Positions 1 to 8,506 of a stretch of 42,211 bases of DNA are shown here, piece by piece. Origin of the DNA: Flavobacteriaceae bacterium (GTDB lineage: Bacteria; Bacteroidota; Bacteroidia; Flavobacteriales; Flavobacteriaceae). Position 1 is the stretch's first letter; each line of letters starts with the position of its first letter. The position numbers and the translations under genes are program-made. Location of the stretch: NCBI GenBank assembly GCA_947456815.1, contig CANGTL010000022.1:1-42211 (forward strand), read 5' to 3'. Under the pieces are notes generated by a model. The model saw only the letters and a program-made list of their open reading frames with translations, was not told the origin of the DNA and ran no database searches.

Positions 1-18
1 CTTTAAAATCAAACAAAC

Positions 19-600
19 ATGAGAAGATTTTTGCCTTGGATTATTGGAATTGGAATCGTATTAATCATTATTTTTTGGGTAATAGGAGCCAAAAACACTG
101 CCTTGCGATACAATCAAGCGGTGGGTAAAGAATGGGGGAATGTGGAAACTGCTTATCAAAGAAGAAATGACTTGATTGGTAATTTAGTGAATACGGTAAA
201 AGGTGCCGCTGACTTTGAAAAAAGTACTTTGACCGCGGTTATAGAAGCAAGAGCAAAAGCAACTTCAGTTTCTATTGATCCAACGAATATTACGCCGGAA
301 CAGTTCGCACAATTTCAACAAGCACAATCGGGCGTTTCGTCTTCATTGTCTCGATTATTGGTTTCTGTAGAAAGATATCCTGAATTGAAAGCCAATGGTA
401 ATTTCTTGAAACTTCAAGATGAATTGGCGAGTACAGAAAATCAAATTTTGACGTCACGAACTCGTTTTAACGAATCGGTAGAAATTTATAATGGTTATGT
501 TCTAGCCATGCCTCAAAGTTTTGTTTTGGGCAGTTATAAAGAAAAACCATTCTTCAAATCTGTTGAAGGCGCTGACAAGCCGGTTGAAGTTAAATTCTAA
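19..600 (+). CDS. LemA family membrane protein
   Basis: A 193-residue protein with one N-terminal membrane helix (about residues 7-24, rich in I/V/L/W) followed by a long, mostly helical domain. The segment around YNQAVGKEWGNVETAYQRRN and DLIGNLVNTVKG is the hallmark start of the LemA domain, and the length fits the family (about 185-200). LemA proteins are anchored in the inner membrane with a helical bundle outside; their biochemical role is not settled. The two genes that follow encode TPM-domain proteins, a linkage common in bacteria that suggests a shared envelope function. The upstream promoter lies outside the window. Confidence 0.93.
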   Translation: MRRFLPWIIGIGIVLIIIFWVIGAKNTALRYNQAVGKEWGNVETAYQRRNDLIGNLVNTVKGAADFEKSTLTAVIEARAKATSVSIDPTNITPEQFAQFQQAQSGVSSSLSRLLVSVERYPELKANGNFLKLQDELASTENQILTSRTRFNESVEIYNGYVLAMPQSFVLGSYKEKPFFKSVEGADKPVEVKF

Positions 601-608
601 AAAAAAAT

Positions 609-670
609 CTAACACGGATTTCACGGATTAACATGGATTTCATCTGTGACAATCTGTGCAATCCGTGTTT
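609..670. repeat. CACGGATT-type imperfect palindrome between lemA-like and TPM genes
   Basis: Arms ACACGGATT (612-620) and AATCCGTGT (660-668) are exact reverse complements. Between them lie direct repeats of ACGGATT and of ATCTGTG. The sequence is non-coding and sits just before the start at 686. From memory, similar CACGGATT...AATCCGTG sequences occur between genes in other Flavobacteriia, but I could not search for this. Confidence 0.6.
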
Positions 671-685
671 ATAAAAATACAATTG

Positions 686-1123
686 ATGTCGAAAGTTGAA
701 AATTTCCTCACACAAGAAGAAGAACAAGCCGTCGTAGAAGCCATTCGTTTGGCTGAATTAGAAACTTCAGGCGAAATTCGCGTGCATATCGAAAAGGAAA
801 CCGATTTGGTTCCTTTTGACCGTGCGAAAGAAATTTTTCACGAATTGAGAATGGATGTCACTGAATTGAAAAATGGTGTCCTGATTTATATTGCCGTCAA
901 AAACAAAGCTTTCGTTATTTGTGGCGATAAGGGCATCGATGACTTGGTCCCTGATAATTTTTGGGACAGCACCAAGGAGTGTATGGCTTCGTATTTTAAA
1001 TCTGGAAACTTCAAGCAAGGACTAATTGACGGTATTTCAAAAGCCGGTGAACAACTCAAAAAGTACTTCCCATTTCAGGAAGGCGACACCAACGAATTAT
1101 CAAACGAAATCTCAAAAGGATAA
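686..1123 (+). CDS. TPM domain protein (short form)
   Basis: A 145-residue protein made almost entirely of a TPM (TLP18.3/Psb32/MOLO-1) domain: it starts with FLTQEEEQAVVEAIRLAE, continues with the SGEIRVHIE strand and ends in a helix with GISKAGEQLKKYFP. I chose ATG 686 because an upstream in-frame start at 656 falls inside the palindromic repeat 612-668, whereas MSKVENFLT begins at the usual domain edge. No signal peptide or membrane helix is visible, so this form is probably cytoplasmic or peripheral. Its stop overlaps the next ATG by one base (TAATG), so the two TPM genes are translationally coupled. Confidence 0.87.
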   Translation: MSKVENFLTQEEEQAVVEAIRLAELETSGEIRVHIEKETDLVPFDRAKEIFHELRMDVTELKNGVLIYIAVKNKAFVICGDKGIDDLVPDNFWDSTKECMASYFKSGNFKQGLIDGISKAGEQLKKYFPFQEGDTNELSNEISKG

Positions 1124-1920
1124 TGAAAACACCTATATTTAAGTTCCATTTCTTTAGTTTGATATTCGTATTGTTGGTTTCGAATTTTGGATTTGCACAA
1201 TTTGACATTCCCAAGAAACCTGAATTCCAGACGAGTGTTTATGACTACGCGAATGTTTTGAGTGCAACGGAAAAAAAGCAACTCGAAGAAAAACTCATTC
1301 GTTATTCTGATTCAACATCCACCCAAATTGTGGTCATAACCATTGAAAGTCTAAAAGGCGAAGATATCGGTATTCTTACGCCAAAATGGGGACAGACTTG
1401 GGGCATTGGTGGTAGTGAGCAAAACGACAATGGTGTAATTATATTACTTGCCAAAGCAGAACGAAAAATTTGGATTTCTGCCGGATATGGCTTAGAAGAT
1501 CGATTGACTGCTGGTATTGGCGGTGAAATTACTCGGAACATTATTATTCCTGAATTTAAAGCAGGCAGTTATTACAATGGTTTAGACAAAGGAACAGACG
1601 CCATTATTGATGTCTTTAAAGGTAAATATAAAGGCGAAAGAAAGAGCAATAAGAAAGACAAATTCCCAGCATTACCCTTTATCATTATAGTCGTCATTAT
1701 TCTGATTCTCATCTCACGTGGACGCAAGAACGGAGGGAATTCAGGCAACTCAGGCGACGGACCAAGTTTACTTGATGTCATTATCTTAAGTAGTCTCGGT
1801 CGCAGTGGCGGTGGATTTGGAGGCGGCGGCTTCGGAGGTGGTTCTTCCGGCGGCGGCGGATTCGGCGGCGGATTCGGTGGCGGTGGCTTTAGCGGTGGTG
1901 GAAGCGGCGGAAGTTGGTAG
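1123..1920 (+). CDS. YgcG-like TPM domain protein with glycine-rich tail
   Basis: A 265-residue protein: signal peptide (about residues 1-25, ending FGFAQ), TPM domain (about 35-155, with VYDYANVLS, TQIVVITIESL and GYGLEDRLTAG), one membrane helix (about 184-198, FIIIVVIILILIS), then a tail of GGGFGGG repeats ending in GGSW. This is the usual plan of the YgcG/MOLO-1-like subfamily, in which the TPM domain lies outside the membrane. The tail is GC-rich compared with its surroundings, as expected for glycine codons. It is the last gene of the lemA-TPM-TPM operon, closed by a hairpin at 2005-2034. Confidence 0.9.
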   Translation: MKTPIFKFHFFSLIFVLLVSNFGFAQFDIPKKPEFQTSVYDYANVLSATEKKQLEEKLIRYSDSTSTQIVVITIESLKGEDIGILTPKWGQTWGIGGSEQNDNGVIILLAKAERKIWISAGYGLEDRLTAGIGGEITRNIIIPEFKAGSYYNGLDKGTDAIIDVFKGKYKGERKSNKKDKFPALPFIIIVVIILILISRGRKNGGNSGNSGDGPSLLDVIILSSLGRSGGGFGGGGFGGGSSGGGGFGGGFGGGGFSGGGSGGSW

Positions 1921-1931
1921 TGATAAAATGC

Positions 1932-1955
1932 TCGCAAAGACGCGAAGTCGCAAAG
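1932..1955. repeat. TCGCAAAG/GCGAAG short repeat tract
   Basis: A 24-base stretch made of TCGCAAAG, ACGCGAAG and TCGCAAAG, just after the glycine-rich TPM gene. It reads as three versions of one 8-base unit. From memory, comparable tracts (GCAAAGACGCGAAG) occur between genes in other Flavobacteriia; this has not been searched. Confidence 0.4.
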
Positions 1956-2004
1956 TATTTTTGATCAAGTAGTTTTGAGATTTTGAGAGAAGTTAATACA
2001 AAAT

Positions 2005-2034
2005 AAAAAAGCTACAATTCCTGTAGCTTTTTTT
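2005..2034. terminator. Bidirectional rho-independent terminator
   Basis: Stem GCTACA (2011-2016) / TGTAGC (2022-2027) with a five-base loop, flanked by six A on the left and seven T on the right, so it works in both directions. It lies between the convergent TPM gene (ends 1920) and the esterase gene (minus strand, ends 2037). Confidence 0.9.
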
Positions 2035-2036
2035 AT

Positions 2037-3416
2037 TTAATTCCGAATCAATTTGATTGGTTTCATTTCACCACTTTTCCTTTTTAAAATGTAAATTCCT
2101 CTCGAAAGTTCCTCGGGTAATTGGCAAATCCCATCGGACAGCGTAATCGTTTTGATCTGTTTTACTTGTAAATCGAATAGGTCAAAATCTGTAGCTAATG
2201 GAATTCCTTCAACATAGATTTTACCAGATAGCGTTTGTATTATCTTAGGTGATTGAAAGTTAGATGATGCCACTGCGAGATTTTCATTCTGGAACAACCA
2301 ACGGTAAAGTGCACTAAATTCTCCCTTCCAATAGCCTTCTGTGTGTGTTCCGTATGTATCAAACTTGGTCAATGCATTGGCCGATAAAAGCCCTTTTGCA
2401 ATCAAATTACTTCTCACGGTGTTTATATTGCCGACCATTGTTGCAGACTCATTGGTTCCCGCCACAAAATACATTCTATGATTCTGTAAACCACTTACTG
2501 AAGTATTGATATAGGAATTCAAATCGTTCAACGCAAACCAATAAGCCGGACTCAAATTACCGACTTTGAGAAACGCATTTGGAAATTCACAAGCGCCATA
2601 AGTTGCAATAAGTGCGCCCATTGAGCTTCCGATTAAGGCATTCATTGCTGGTTCAGGGCGTGTTCTATAATTCGAATCTATATACGGTTTTAGCGTATTT
2701 GCCATAAAAGCGGCATAATCATCTCCATCGCCGCCGCCATATTGCGGGTTTACCCATGGAGAATATTCATTGAGTCGTTCGCCTCCACCATTATCAATTC
2801 CGACGACAATTGCTCCGTAATCGCCTTGATTAAACAATGTATTCAAGGTTTCATCTACTTGCCATTCTCCAGAAAAAGAAGTTAAATTATTAAATAAATT
2901 CTGGCCGTCTTGCATATACAACACCGGATAGTTCTTCGTTGATGTGGCATAGTCCGGTGGCAAATACAACCATATTCTGCGCGTTGTGCTCAACTGTGGA
3001 ATCCCAAAAGAATTACTTAGGATTTGAACGTTTGCTGCTGCCGTTCCAGTCGCGCCCGTTCCTAAGTCTTCCCACGATTGAATTGTCAGATTGATTGATT
3101 GCGGTTGATTTGTATGTGTAAAGCTTCTGTTGGGCAAGAAACTTCCATTTGCATTTCCCTCCACTGTGGCCCAGCTCCCACGAGTAAATTTGTACTCAAC
3201 AGTTCCCGTTCCTTGTGGAATCACAATTTGCCAATTACCCAATCCATCTGATTGCAAAGTGTAATTAGGATCTGCCGCGTTCCATGTATTGACCGAGCCT
3301 GCCAAATATATCGTTGCATTGGCTGGAGTATTCGATGGAAGCGACGTTATTTTGAGTGTGACTTGAGCAAAAAGTCCTGAAGCACAGAAAAATAGCAAGA
3401 GTAAAGTATATTTCAT
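2037..3416 (-). CDS. Secreted alpha/beta-hydrolase esterase with starch-binding-like domain and T9SS sorting tail
   Basis: A 459-residue protein: signal peptide (1-18, ending LFAQ); beta-sandwich of CBM20/CBM48 type (about 20-115, with IYLAGSVNTWNAADP and GTVEYKFTRGSW); putative-esterase (EstD-like) alpha/beta-hydrolase domain (about 140-385) with the nucleophile elbow GSSMG (Ser265) and a likely catalytic His in GTHTEGYW; and a C-terminal T9SS type A sorting domain ending SRGIYILKRKSGEMKPIKLI. It is therefore predicted to be exported by Sec, moved across the outer membrane by T9SS (gldKLMN lie in this window) and released or anchored at the surface. The substrate is probably an ester on a carbohydrate or a siderophore, but this is not certain. 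A good promoter lies at 3443-3475. Confidence 0.9.
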   Translation of the reverse strand: MKYTLLLLFFCASGLFAQVTLKITSLPSNTPANATIYLAGSVNTWNAADPNYTLQSDGLGNWQIVIPQGTGTVEYKFTRGSWATVEGNANGSFLPNRSFTHTNQPQSINLTIQSWEDLGTGATGTAAANVQILSNSFGIPQLSTTRRIWLYLPPDYATSTKNYPVLYMQDGQNLFNNLTSFSGEWQVDETLNTLFNQGDYGAIVVGIDNGGGERLNEYSPWVNPQYGGGDGDDYAAFMANTLKPYIDSNYRTRPEPAMNALIGSSMGALIATYGACEFPNAFLKVGNLSPAYWFALNDLNSYINTSVSGLQNHRMYFVAGTNESATMVGNINTVRSNLIAKGLLSANALTKFDTYGTHTEGYWKGEFSALYRWLFQNENLAVASSNFQSPKIIQTLSGKIYVEGIPLATDFDLFDLQVKQIKTITLSDGICQLPEELSRGIYILKRKSGEMKPIKLIRN

Positions 3417-3442
3417 AATTTTTTTTTGGAGTGCATTTTATA

Positions 3443-3475
3443 CAAACTTAGTGGATTTATCGCAATCGATAACAA
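3443..3475 (-). promoter_or_regulatory. Bacteroidota-type promoter of the esterase gene
   Basis: On the minus strand, TTG (3473-3475), 22 bases, then TAAGTTTG (3443-3450). This matches TTG-N17-23-TAnnTTTG and sits 27 bases before the ATG. Confidence 0.65.
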
Positions 3476-3498
3476 AATCAATGAAAACTCTTTTTCAA

Positions 3499-6279
3499 TT
3501 AATACATCATAAATCGACCAGCCCGTGAAGGCTTTTCTTTTCCCGCAAACTTCTCGATTTTGTATGTCAATGAAAACATCACATAGCGCTGCAAGACAAT
3601 ATTTTCCTCATCGCGAATAGTCGTTGGTGTAATTGTTCTTGAGTTGCTCTGATTTTGATCTAATAAGTCGTACACTTTCACTTTAGCCGTAAACTTTTTA
3701 TTGTAGAAACTATAGGCTAAACTGGTATTCCATAAATAGAAATCTTTCTTAAATCCTTCGGCGATATTGGAATTGTATGTATAACCAAAATCATTTCCGA
3801 ACACCCATTTCTTCGGCCAATAGGTAGTGGTTTGCAAATTGAATCGATGCAAAACATTGGAAGTAGATGCTATAACATAATTCTTGTATTTCGTATTATT
3901 GAACGACACACTGTACGACGGGTTAATCGTCAGCAACTCTCCATATTCATAAGTAAAACCGGCTCTGGGGGTAAATTGTATGACGTCTGCTTCAAACAGT
4001 TCGCCGTTGGTAAATCCTTTCGATTTTGTATAGTTATTTTGAATACCGAAATTTACCTTATAAGTATGCGCTTCTTTTTTATACGTTTTATTCCAATGAC
4101 CGCCAAACCATGATTCTATTGTCCCTGCGACATTTTCATAAGTTGTTGTTCGCTTACCGTTCGCATCGAAAATCGTCGAAGAAACTACTTGACTATCATA
4201 GAAATCGCCACCGCCATAAATCGTATAGCCAGTTCGTGTGGCATAATCAAAATTATTAAAATTGAGATAAACCGAGTGGTTCTTGATTAGATCAATATTA
4301 GGATTTCCAATGAACGTATTCAGTGGATTTGCAACATTTTCAACTGGAAGCAATTGATTAGCTCTTGGCATATTGACTTGATAATCATAACTCACCCAAA
4401 TATTCTTCGACTTCGCCAACTCATAACTAAAACTAGCTTGCGCAAACGGAAAAAAGTACTCTTTATTCAATTGAAAATCATTCCCCAAATAGTTTGAAAA
4501 GTTCTCAAATTGAACAATATTAGTTCCGCCAGTCATCGACAAAGAATACTTTTTCTTCTGAATAGAAAATCCTGATTTTGGGCAAATCATCTTAATGGTC
4601 GACTTCGTGAAATTTGACAATGCTGAATTGAAACTGGAATACGATTGCGTTACGTCATTAAAATCAAACGACTGTCTATCCTCAATGCTGGTTTCTCGCT
4701 TTATATAAACTCCTACACTAACTTGCAATGAATCGACAATCGGTTCCATATATTGAATTTCCCCATCATAAACGTCTTTAATATTTCGATTGTTGATCCT
4801 CTGATTTCGAATATCAGTCGGCGCGCCACTTTGGTAAAATATTGATGTTGATTTATTCAATGTTTTGACTTGTTCATTCGAATTGTCATTCGACGCATAA
4901 ATGTTGATGTTGCGACCTCTTCGGCGAAAAGCTTTATTAAAATTGAAACTATTGCTAAAACTGGTCCGGTCGTTTTCATCTAAAGTTTCAGAGGACGCTT
5001 CATTAAGCAACAGTTCCTCTTCATCTACAGATATTTGCGAAGAATTGGATCCATATTTACTATTTGCTTTTTGTAGTTTGGTGGTAAATTCTAAAACAGC
5101 TGTCGAGTCTATTTTATGTTCAAAAATCGTATTGAGATTGTGCCCATAACGATCTTCATTCGTTTTTGAAACGGAAGTTGTTGTAAAATTTCCTGTTGGT
5201 AGTAAGTTGATCTGACTTGTATTGTTTACATTTTTTGTATTCGCATTTGTAAAGAAGTAACTGGCATTAGAATCCAAATTTTTTACCCATTCATCTGCGT
5301 AGTTGACACCAACCATATTCGATCTTGTAATTCCTTTGTTTCCTCCAAAACGCATAGTGCCAATCCCGTAGGAGCCGTCACTATTGTAAAAATAGGCCGT
5401 ATTTCGACCACCGCCCATATTATCAAAAACCTCATCCATAGAAAATCCGGTAGAATTAATATTGTTGGAAGACGCCAATACACTGACCTTACGTTTGTTT
5501 TTAAAATAGTTGATTAATGCGCTACTTTCATAACGCTTGTCCGAGCCAAAACCACCCATAAATTTCCCAAACAAACCTTTGTTTTTATCTTCGTCGATGG
5601 TCAAGTTAATGCTCGCATTATTAGAGCTTGCGGCTTGTTTGGTGAGCTCTTCTTTTCTGGTTTTTGTATCGCTAACTTGCACTTTATTGATAATATCTGA
5701 CGGCAAACTTTGTAATGCAATCTTGCCGTCTTTGTCAAAAAAGGGTTTCCCATTGACTAAGACTTGATTGACTTCTTTGCCGTTGACTGTAATTTTTCCA
5801 TCTGCATCTATTTCAACACCTGGCAATTGCTTCAATAAAGATTCTACATTCGAATCTGGGCGAACTTTAAACGAAGAAGCATTAAACTCTAAAGTATCTT
5901 TCTTGATTCGAATTGGTGGTGCTTCGCTTTTTACAATTACTTCATTCAACTTATTGGCATTTTCTTCCAATCGTAGAATTCCAAAATCTTGAGATGTTGT
6001 GATAGATTCGAGTTCTTTTTTAAATGATTGATAACCGATATAGGAAACTTTTAAAAAAACAGGTTTGGTAATTTTTCTGGTTTCCATTGTAAACGATCCG
6101 TTTTTATCGGTAATCGTATAGTCGATTACGGTAGAATCTTTTACAGATGTAAGGTAAACGGTAGCTGATTCAAGCGGAACTTGCGTGTTTTTTTCAAGAA
6201 TTTTCCCTTTGATTGTAATCGTATTTTGGGAAAACACGCAGGTCGTAAAAAACAATAGTAAAAAGTAGAATTTCGGCAT
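3499..6279 (-). CDS. TonB-dependent-receptor-like outer-membrane beta-barrel protein
   Basis: A 926-residue protein: signal peptide (1-17, ending CVFSQ), carboxypeptidase-regulatory-like beta-sandwich (about 20-105, starting TITIKGKILEKNTQVPLESA), plug-like domain (about 120-210, with LLKQLPGVEIDADGKITVNG and VLVNGKPFF), then a long barrel rich in aromatic/Asn strands. The arrangement fits the 'outer membrane beta-barrel family protein' group of Bacteroidota, related to SusC/TonB receptors. I see no TonB box and no SusD neighbour, so the substrate cannot be inferred. The ATG directly abuts the U-tract of a terminator (6280-6319), so its promoter is unclear. Confidence 0.88.
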   Translation of the reverse strand: MPKFYFLLLFFTTCVFSQNTITIKGKILEKNTQVPLESATVYLTSVKDSTVIDYTITDKNGSFTMETRKITKPVFLKVSYIGYQSFKKELESITTSQDFGILRLEENANKLNEVIVKSEAPPIRIKKDTLEFNASSFKVRPDSNVESLLKQLPGVEIDADGKITVNGKEVNQVLVNGKPFFDKDGKIALQSLPSDIINKVQVSDTKTRKEELTKQAASSNNASINLTIDEDKNKGLFGKFMGGFGSDKRYESSALINYFKNKRKVSVLASSNNINSTGFSMDEVFDNMGGGRNTAYFYNSDGSYGIGTMRFGGNKGITRSNMVGVNYADEWVKNLDSNASYFFTNANTKNVNNTSQINLLPTGNFTTTSVSKTNEDRYGHNLNTIFEHKIDSTAVLEFTTKLQKANSKYGSNSSQISVDEEELLLNEASSETLDENDRTSFSNSFNFNKAFRRRGRNINIYASNDNSNEQVKTLNKSTSIFYQSGAPTDIRNQRINNRNIKDVYDGEIQYMEPIVDSLQVSVGVYIKRETSIEDRQSFDFNDVTQSYSSFNSALSNFTKSTIKMICPKSGFSIQKKKYSLSMTGGTNIVQFENFSNYLGNDFQLNKEYFFPFAQASFSYELAKSKNIWVSYDYQVNMPRANQLLPVENVANPLNTFIGNPNIDLIKNHSVYLNFNNFDYATRTGYTIYGGGDFYDSQVVSSTIFDANGKRTTTYENVAGTIESWFGGHWNKTYKKEAHTYKVNFGIQNNYTKSKGFTNGELFEADVIQFTPRAGFTYEYGELLTINPSYSVSFNNTKYKNYVIASTSNVLHRFNLQTTTYWPKKWVFGNDFGYTYNSNIAEGFKKDFYLWNTSLAYSFYNKKFTAKVKVYDLLDQNQSNSRTITPTTIRDEENIVLQRYVMFSLTYKIEKFAGKEKPSRAGRFMMY

Positions 6280-6319
6280 AAAAAAATTTCGTTGCTATTT
6301 TAATAATAACAACGAAATT
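6280..6319 (-). terminator. Terminator after der, touching the next start codon
   Basis: Read on the minus strand, a perfect 10-bp stem AATTTCGTTG / CAACGAAATT (6310-6319 with 6285-6294), a 15-base loop and a run of seven T. It follows the der stop at 6358. The T-run ends one base before the ATG of the barrel protein at 6279. Confidence 0.75.
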
Positions 6320-6357
6320 CGGCATTTAGTGTGTAAGAAAAAAATTCCTACAAAAAA

Positions 6358-7668
6358 TTATTTTTCTCTAATATAGATATCTATTGGAACTCCCGAGAAA
6401 TCCCAATTTTCACGAATTTTATTTTCTAAGAAACGCTTGTACGCTTCTTTGACATATTGTGGCAAATTGGCAAAAAACACAAACTGTGGCGTTGGTGTAG
6501 GCAGCTGCATACAATACTTAATTTTTACATATTTCCCTTTCAATGCTGGCGGTGGGTAACCTTCGATAACTTTTAGCATGTAGTCATTAAATTTTGACGT
6601 GGCGATATGTTGCTTTCTGTTTTCAAAAACTTGAACGGTAGTTTCTAGTGCTTTCAAAAGTCTTTGCTTCGTTAACGCAGACACAAACAAAATAGGCACG
6701 TCGGTAAATGGCATGAGTTCTTTGCGAATTTTTTCTTCGTAATCACGTGTCGACATGGTGTCTTTTTCTACCAAATCCCATTTGTTAACCAAAATCACCA
6801 CGCCTTTGCGGTTCTTCTCTGCCAACCAAAATATACTTTGGTCTTGTCCTTCAAATCCACGTGTCGCATCAATAATCAAGATACAAACGTCGGCATGTTC
6901 AATCGCTCGAACGGAACGCATTACCGAATAAAACTCGAGATCTTCTTTTACTTTTGCTTTACGACGAATTCCGGCTGTATCAACCAAATTGAATTCGAAT
7001 CCAAAGCGGTCAAATTTAGTATCGATGGCGTCACGAGTTGTTCCAGCGATATCTGTTACCATAAATCGTTCTTTACCAATTAATGCATTGATAAAGCTTG
7101 ACTTACCTGCGTTCGGTCGACCGACCACTGCAAAACGAGGCAATTCAATTTCTTCTTGTGTAGGTTCTGGTTTGATGGGAAAAGCGTCGATTAATGCGTC
7201 TAGCAAATCGCCTGTTCCACTACCAGAAATACTAGCGAACGTATAATAATCGCCCAATCCCAAATTATAAAATTCGATGGCGTCTTTTTCGCGCATCGCA
7301 TTATCCACTTTGTTAACCGCTAGTAAAACAGGTTTAGTCACCTTTCGCAACAACTTCGCTACCGCTTCATCCATTGGCGTGATGCCTTCTTCTACGTCGG
7401 TTACAAAAATAATTACGTCGGCTTCATCGATGGCGAGTTCTACTTGTTTGCGAATTTCTGCTTCAAATACGTCGTCAGACCCACGGATATAACCACCTGT
7501 GTCGATAACCGAAAACTCTTTTCCATTCCATTCGCTCTTTCCGTAGTTACGGTCGCGCGTTACGCCTGAAACCGAATCTACGATAGCTTCTCTTCTCTGA
7601 ATTAATCGATTAAATAAGGTCGATTTTCCTACGTTTGGTCTTCCGACTATGGCAACAATGTTATTCAT
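6358..7668 (-). CDS. der: Ribosome biogenesis GTPase Der (EngA)
   Basis: A 436-residue double GTPase, normal length for Der. The first G domain begins with GRPNVGKST and has DTGGYI and NKVD; the second has [16 protein letters not shown] and NKWDLVEK; the rest is the KH-like domain ending in the typical [13 protein letters not shown]. Der binds GTP in both domains and assists maturation of the 50S subunit; it is essential in most bacteria. It is transcribed alone on the minus strand with a hairpin terminator behind it. A second assembly GTPase, Era, lies about 0.8 kb away on the same strand. Confidence 0.98.
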   Translation of the reverse strand: MNNIVAIVGRPNVGKSTLFNRLIQRREAIVDSVSGVTRDRNYGKSEWNGKEFSVIDTGGYIRGSDDVFEAEIRKQVELAIDEADVIIFVTDVEEGITPMDEAVAKLLRKVTKPVLLAVNKVDNAMREKDAIEFYNLGLGDYYTFASISGSGTGDLLDALIDAFPIKPEPTQEEIELPRFAVVGRPNAGKSSFINALIGKERFMVTDIAGTTRDAIDTKFDRFGFEFNLVDTAGIRRKAKVKEDLEFYSVMRSVRAIEHADVCILIIDATRGFEGQDQSIFWLAEKNRKGVVILVNKWDLVEKDTMSTRDYEEKIRKELMPFTDVPILFVSALTKQRLLKALETTVQVFENRKQHIATSKFNDYMLKVIEGYPPPALKGKYVKIKYCMQLPTPTPQFVFFANLPQYVKEAYKRFLENKIRENWDFSGVPIDIYIREK

Positions 7669-7721
7669 AATGCTTTTGTAATATTTACTTTCTCCGTTCC
7701 ACCGTTCCTGGTTTCGGGTTG

Positions 7722-7729
7722 CAAATGTA
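7722..7729 (-). promoter_or_regulatory. Candidate -7 element for der
   Basis: TACATTTG on the minus strand, 53 bases before the der ATG, matches TAnnTTTG. I found no TTG at the preferred 17-23 base distance upstream, so this is only a half-site match. Confidence 0.35.
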
Positions 7730-7809
7730 ATGCTTAATCACTTAAATACAGTGATTTATTTCGTACTTTAGCAAGACTAAAAGGAACAAATTTTTTTAAA
7801 GTGATTGTT

Positions 7810-8301
7810 ATGGATACTACAAATACCGTCCGTCTTCGATTGCGATTTTATAAAGAAGTGGCAGAAGATATTGATCAAGTGCGCAAAAAATTTGAAGATT
7901 ATGCTCAAAAAGTATCGGGCGATTTCAAGATTTCGGTCTGTGATGATCACATTTGGTTGAATGTAGTTGGTGAAAAAAGGCAATATTGGTCACCTCATTT
8001 GCACCTTGAATTGGAACCAAGAGAAAATCATACAAACATTCGTGCGCTTTTTGGTCCAGCCCAAACACTATGGACTTTCTTTATGTTTTTGCATTTCTTA
8101 GTCGCTGGCGTTTTTACCATTTTTGGGATGATATTGTACTCCAATATTGGATTGAAACAGCCTTACGCTTTTGATTTGTTGGTGATGGGCTTGATGGTTA
8201 TTGTTTGGTTTTTGCTCTATTTTATTGCACGGCAAATTCGTTCTAATGGCTATGGACAAATGGATGAATTAGAAGCCTTATTTTATGAGATTTTGAAATA
8301 G
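7810..8301 (+). CDS. Conserved hypothetical protein with two membrane helices
   Basis: A 163-residue protein I cannot assign to a named family. The first 75 or so residues are soluble and charged (strand VRLRLRFYKEV, then LHLELEPRENHTNIRALFGP), followed by membrane helices at about 85-107 (TFFMFLHFLVAGVFTIFGMI) and 123-142 (FDLLVMGLMVIVWFLLYFIA) and a short cytoplasmic tail with an acidic end (MDELEALFYEI). I chose ATG 7810; a GTG at 7801 is possible and would add three residues. It stands alone, divergent from der and convergent with era. Confidence 0.8.
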   Translation: MDTTNTVRLRLRFYKEVAEDIDQVRKKFEDYAQKVSGDFKISVCDDHIWLNVVGEKRQYWSPHLHLELEPRENHTNIRALFGPAQTLWTFFMFLHFLVAGVFTIFGMILYSNIGLKQPYAFDLLVMGLMVIVWFLLYFIARQIRSNGYGQMDELEALFYEILK

Positions 8302-8315
8302 AACGTTGGTTGTTT

Positions 8316-8428
8316 GCGTGAGGGATAGTAGTGGTTATCCTTTTGTGAAGGTGTTTACTTCGTCCGTTCACTCCGCTGGTGCGACACAAAAGATAATAAC
8401 GTATAGCCCGACCCTTGTGGTCACGCCC
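8316..8428. repeat. Structured intergenic element, copy 1 (GCGTGAGGGAT subtype)
   Basis: Outer stem GCGTGA (8316-8321) / TCACGC (8421-8426); GGG (8322-8324) can pair with CCC (8407-8409); inner stem TTTTGTG (8341-8347) / CACAAAA (8385-8391), preceded by ATC and followed by GAT; 3' hairpin GACC (8410-8413) / GGTC (8419-8422). The two bases at 8421-8422 can join either the outer stem or the hairpin. The same frame recurs at 41364-41444 on the minus strand and, in a second subtype, at 14223-14330 and 26487-26593. Confidence 0.75.
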
Positions 8429-8450
8429 AAAAGTAGAAAATTTCAAAAAA

Positions 8451-8494
8451 AAAATTCCAAATTCCAAAAACTAAGAACATGGAATTTGGAGTTT
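8451..8494. repeat. AATTCCAAATTCCA palindrome
   Basis: Left arm AAAATTCCAAATTCCA (8451-8466) and right arm TGGAATTTGGAGTTT (8480-8494) are nearly exact reverse complements. It lies between copy 1 of the structured element and the era stop at 8507. A shorter relative is at 28159-28186. It could act as a terminator for era, but there is no strong U-tract. Confidence 0.65.
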
Positions 8495-8506
8495 AATTAT
8501 TGGAAC

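Noticed and set aside
609..670. Repeated CACGGATT units considered as a CRISPR remnant
   Set aside because: Repeats are only 7-9 bases, spacing is irregular, and no cas gene is present. The symmetry fits a palindromic intergenic repeat.
1572..1937. Proline-rich ORF of 121 codons on the minus strand
   Set aside because: It is the antisense of the glycine-rich tail of the TPM gene; Gly codons read backwards give Pro codons. No independent signal supports it.
2037..3416. Considered as a polysaccharide-utilisation locus with the next barrel gene
   Set aside because: There is no SusD homologue and no glycosidase, and a barrel gene plus one esterase is not enough to call a PUL.
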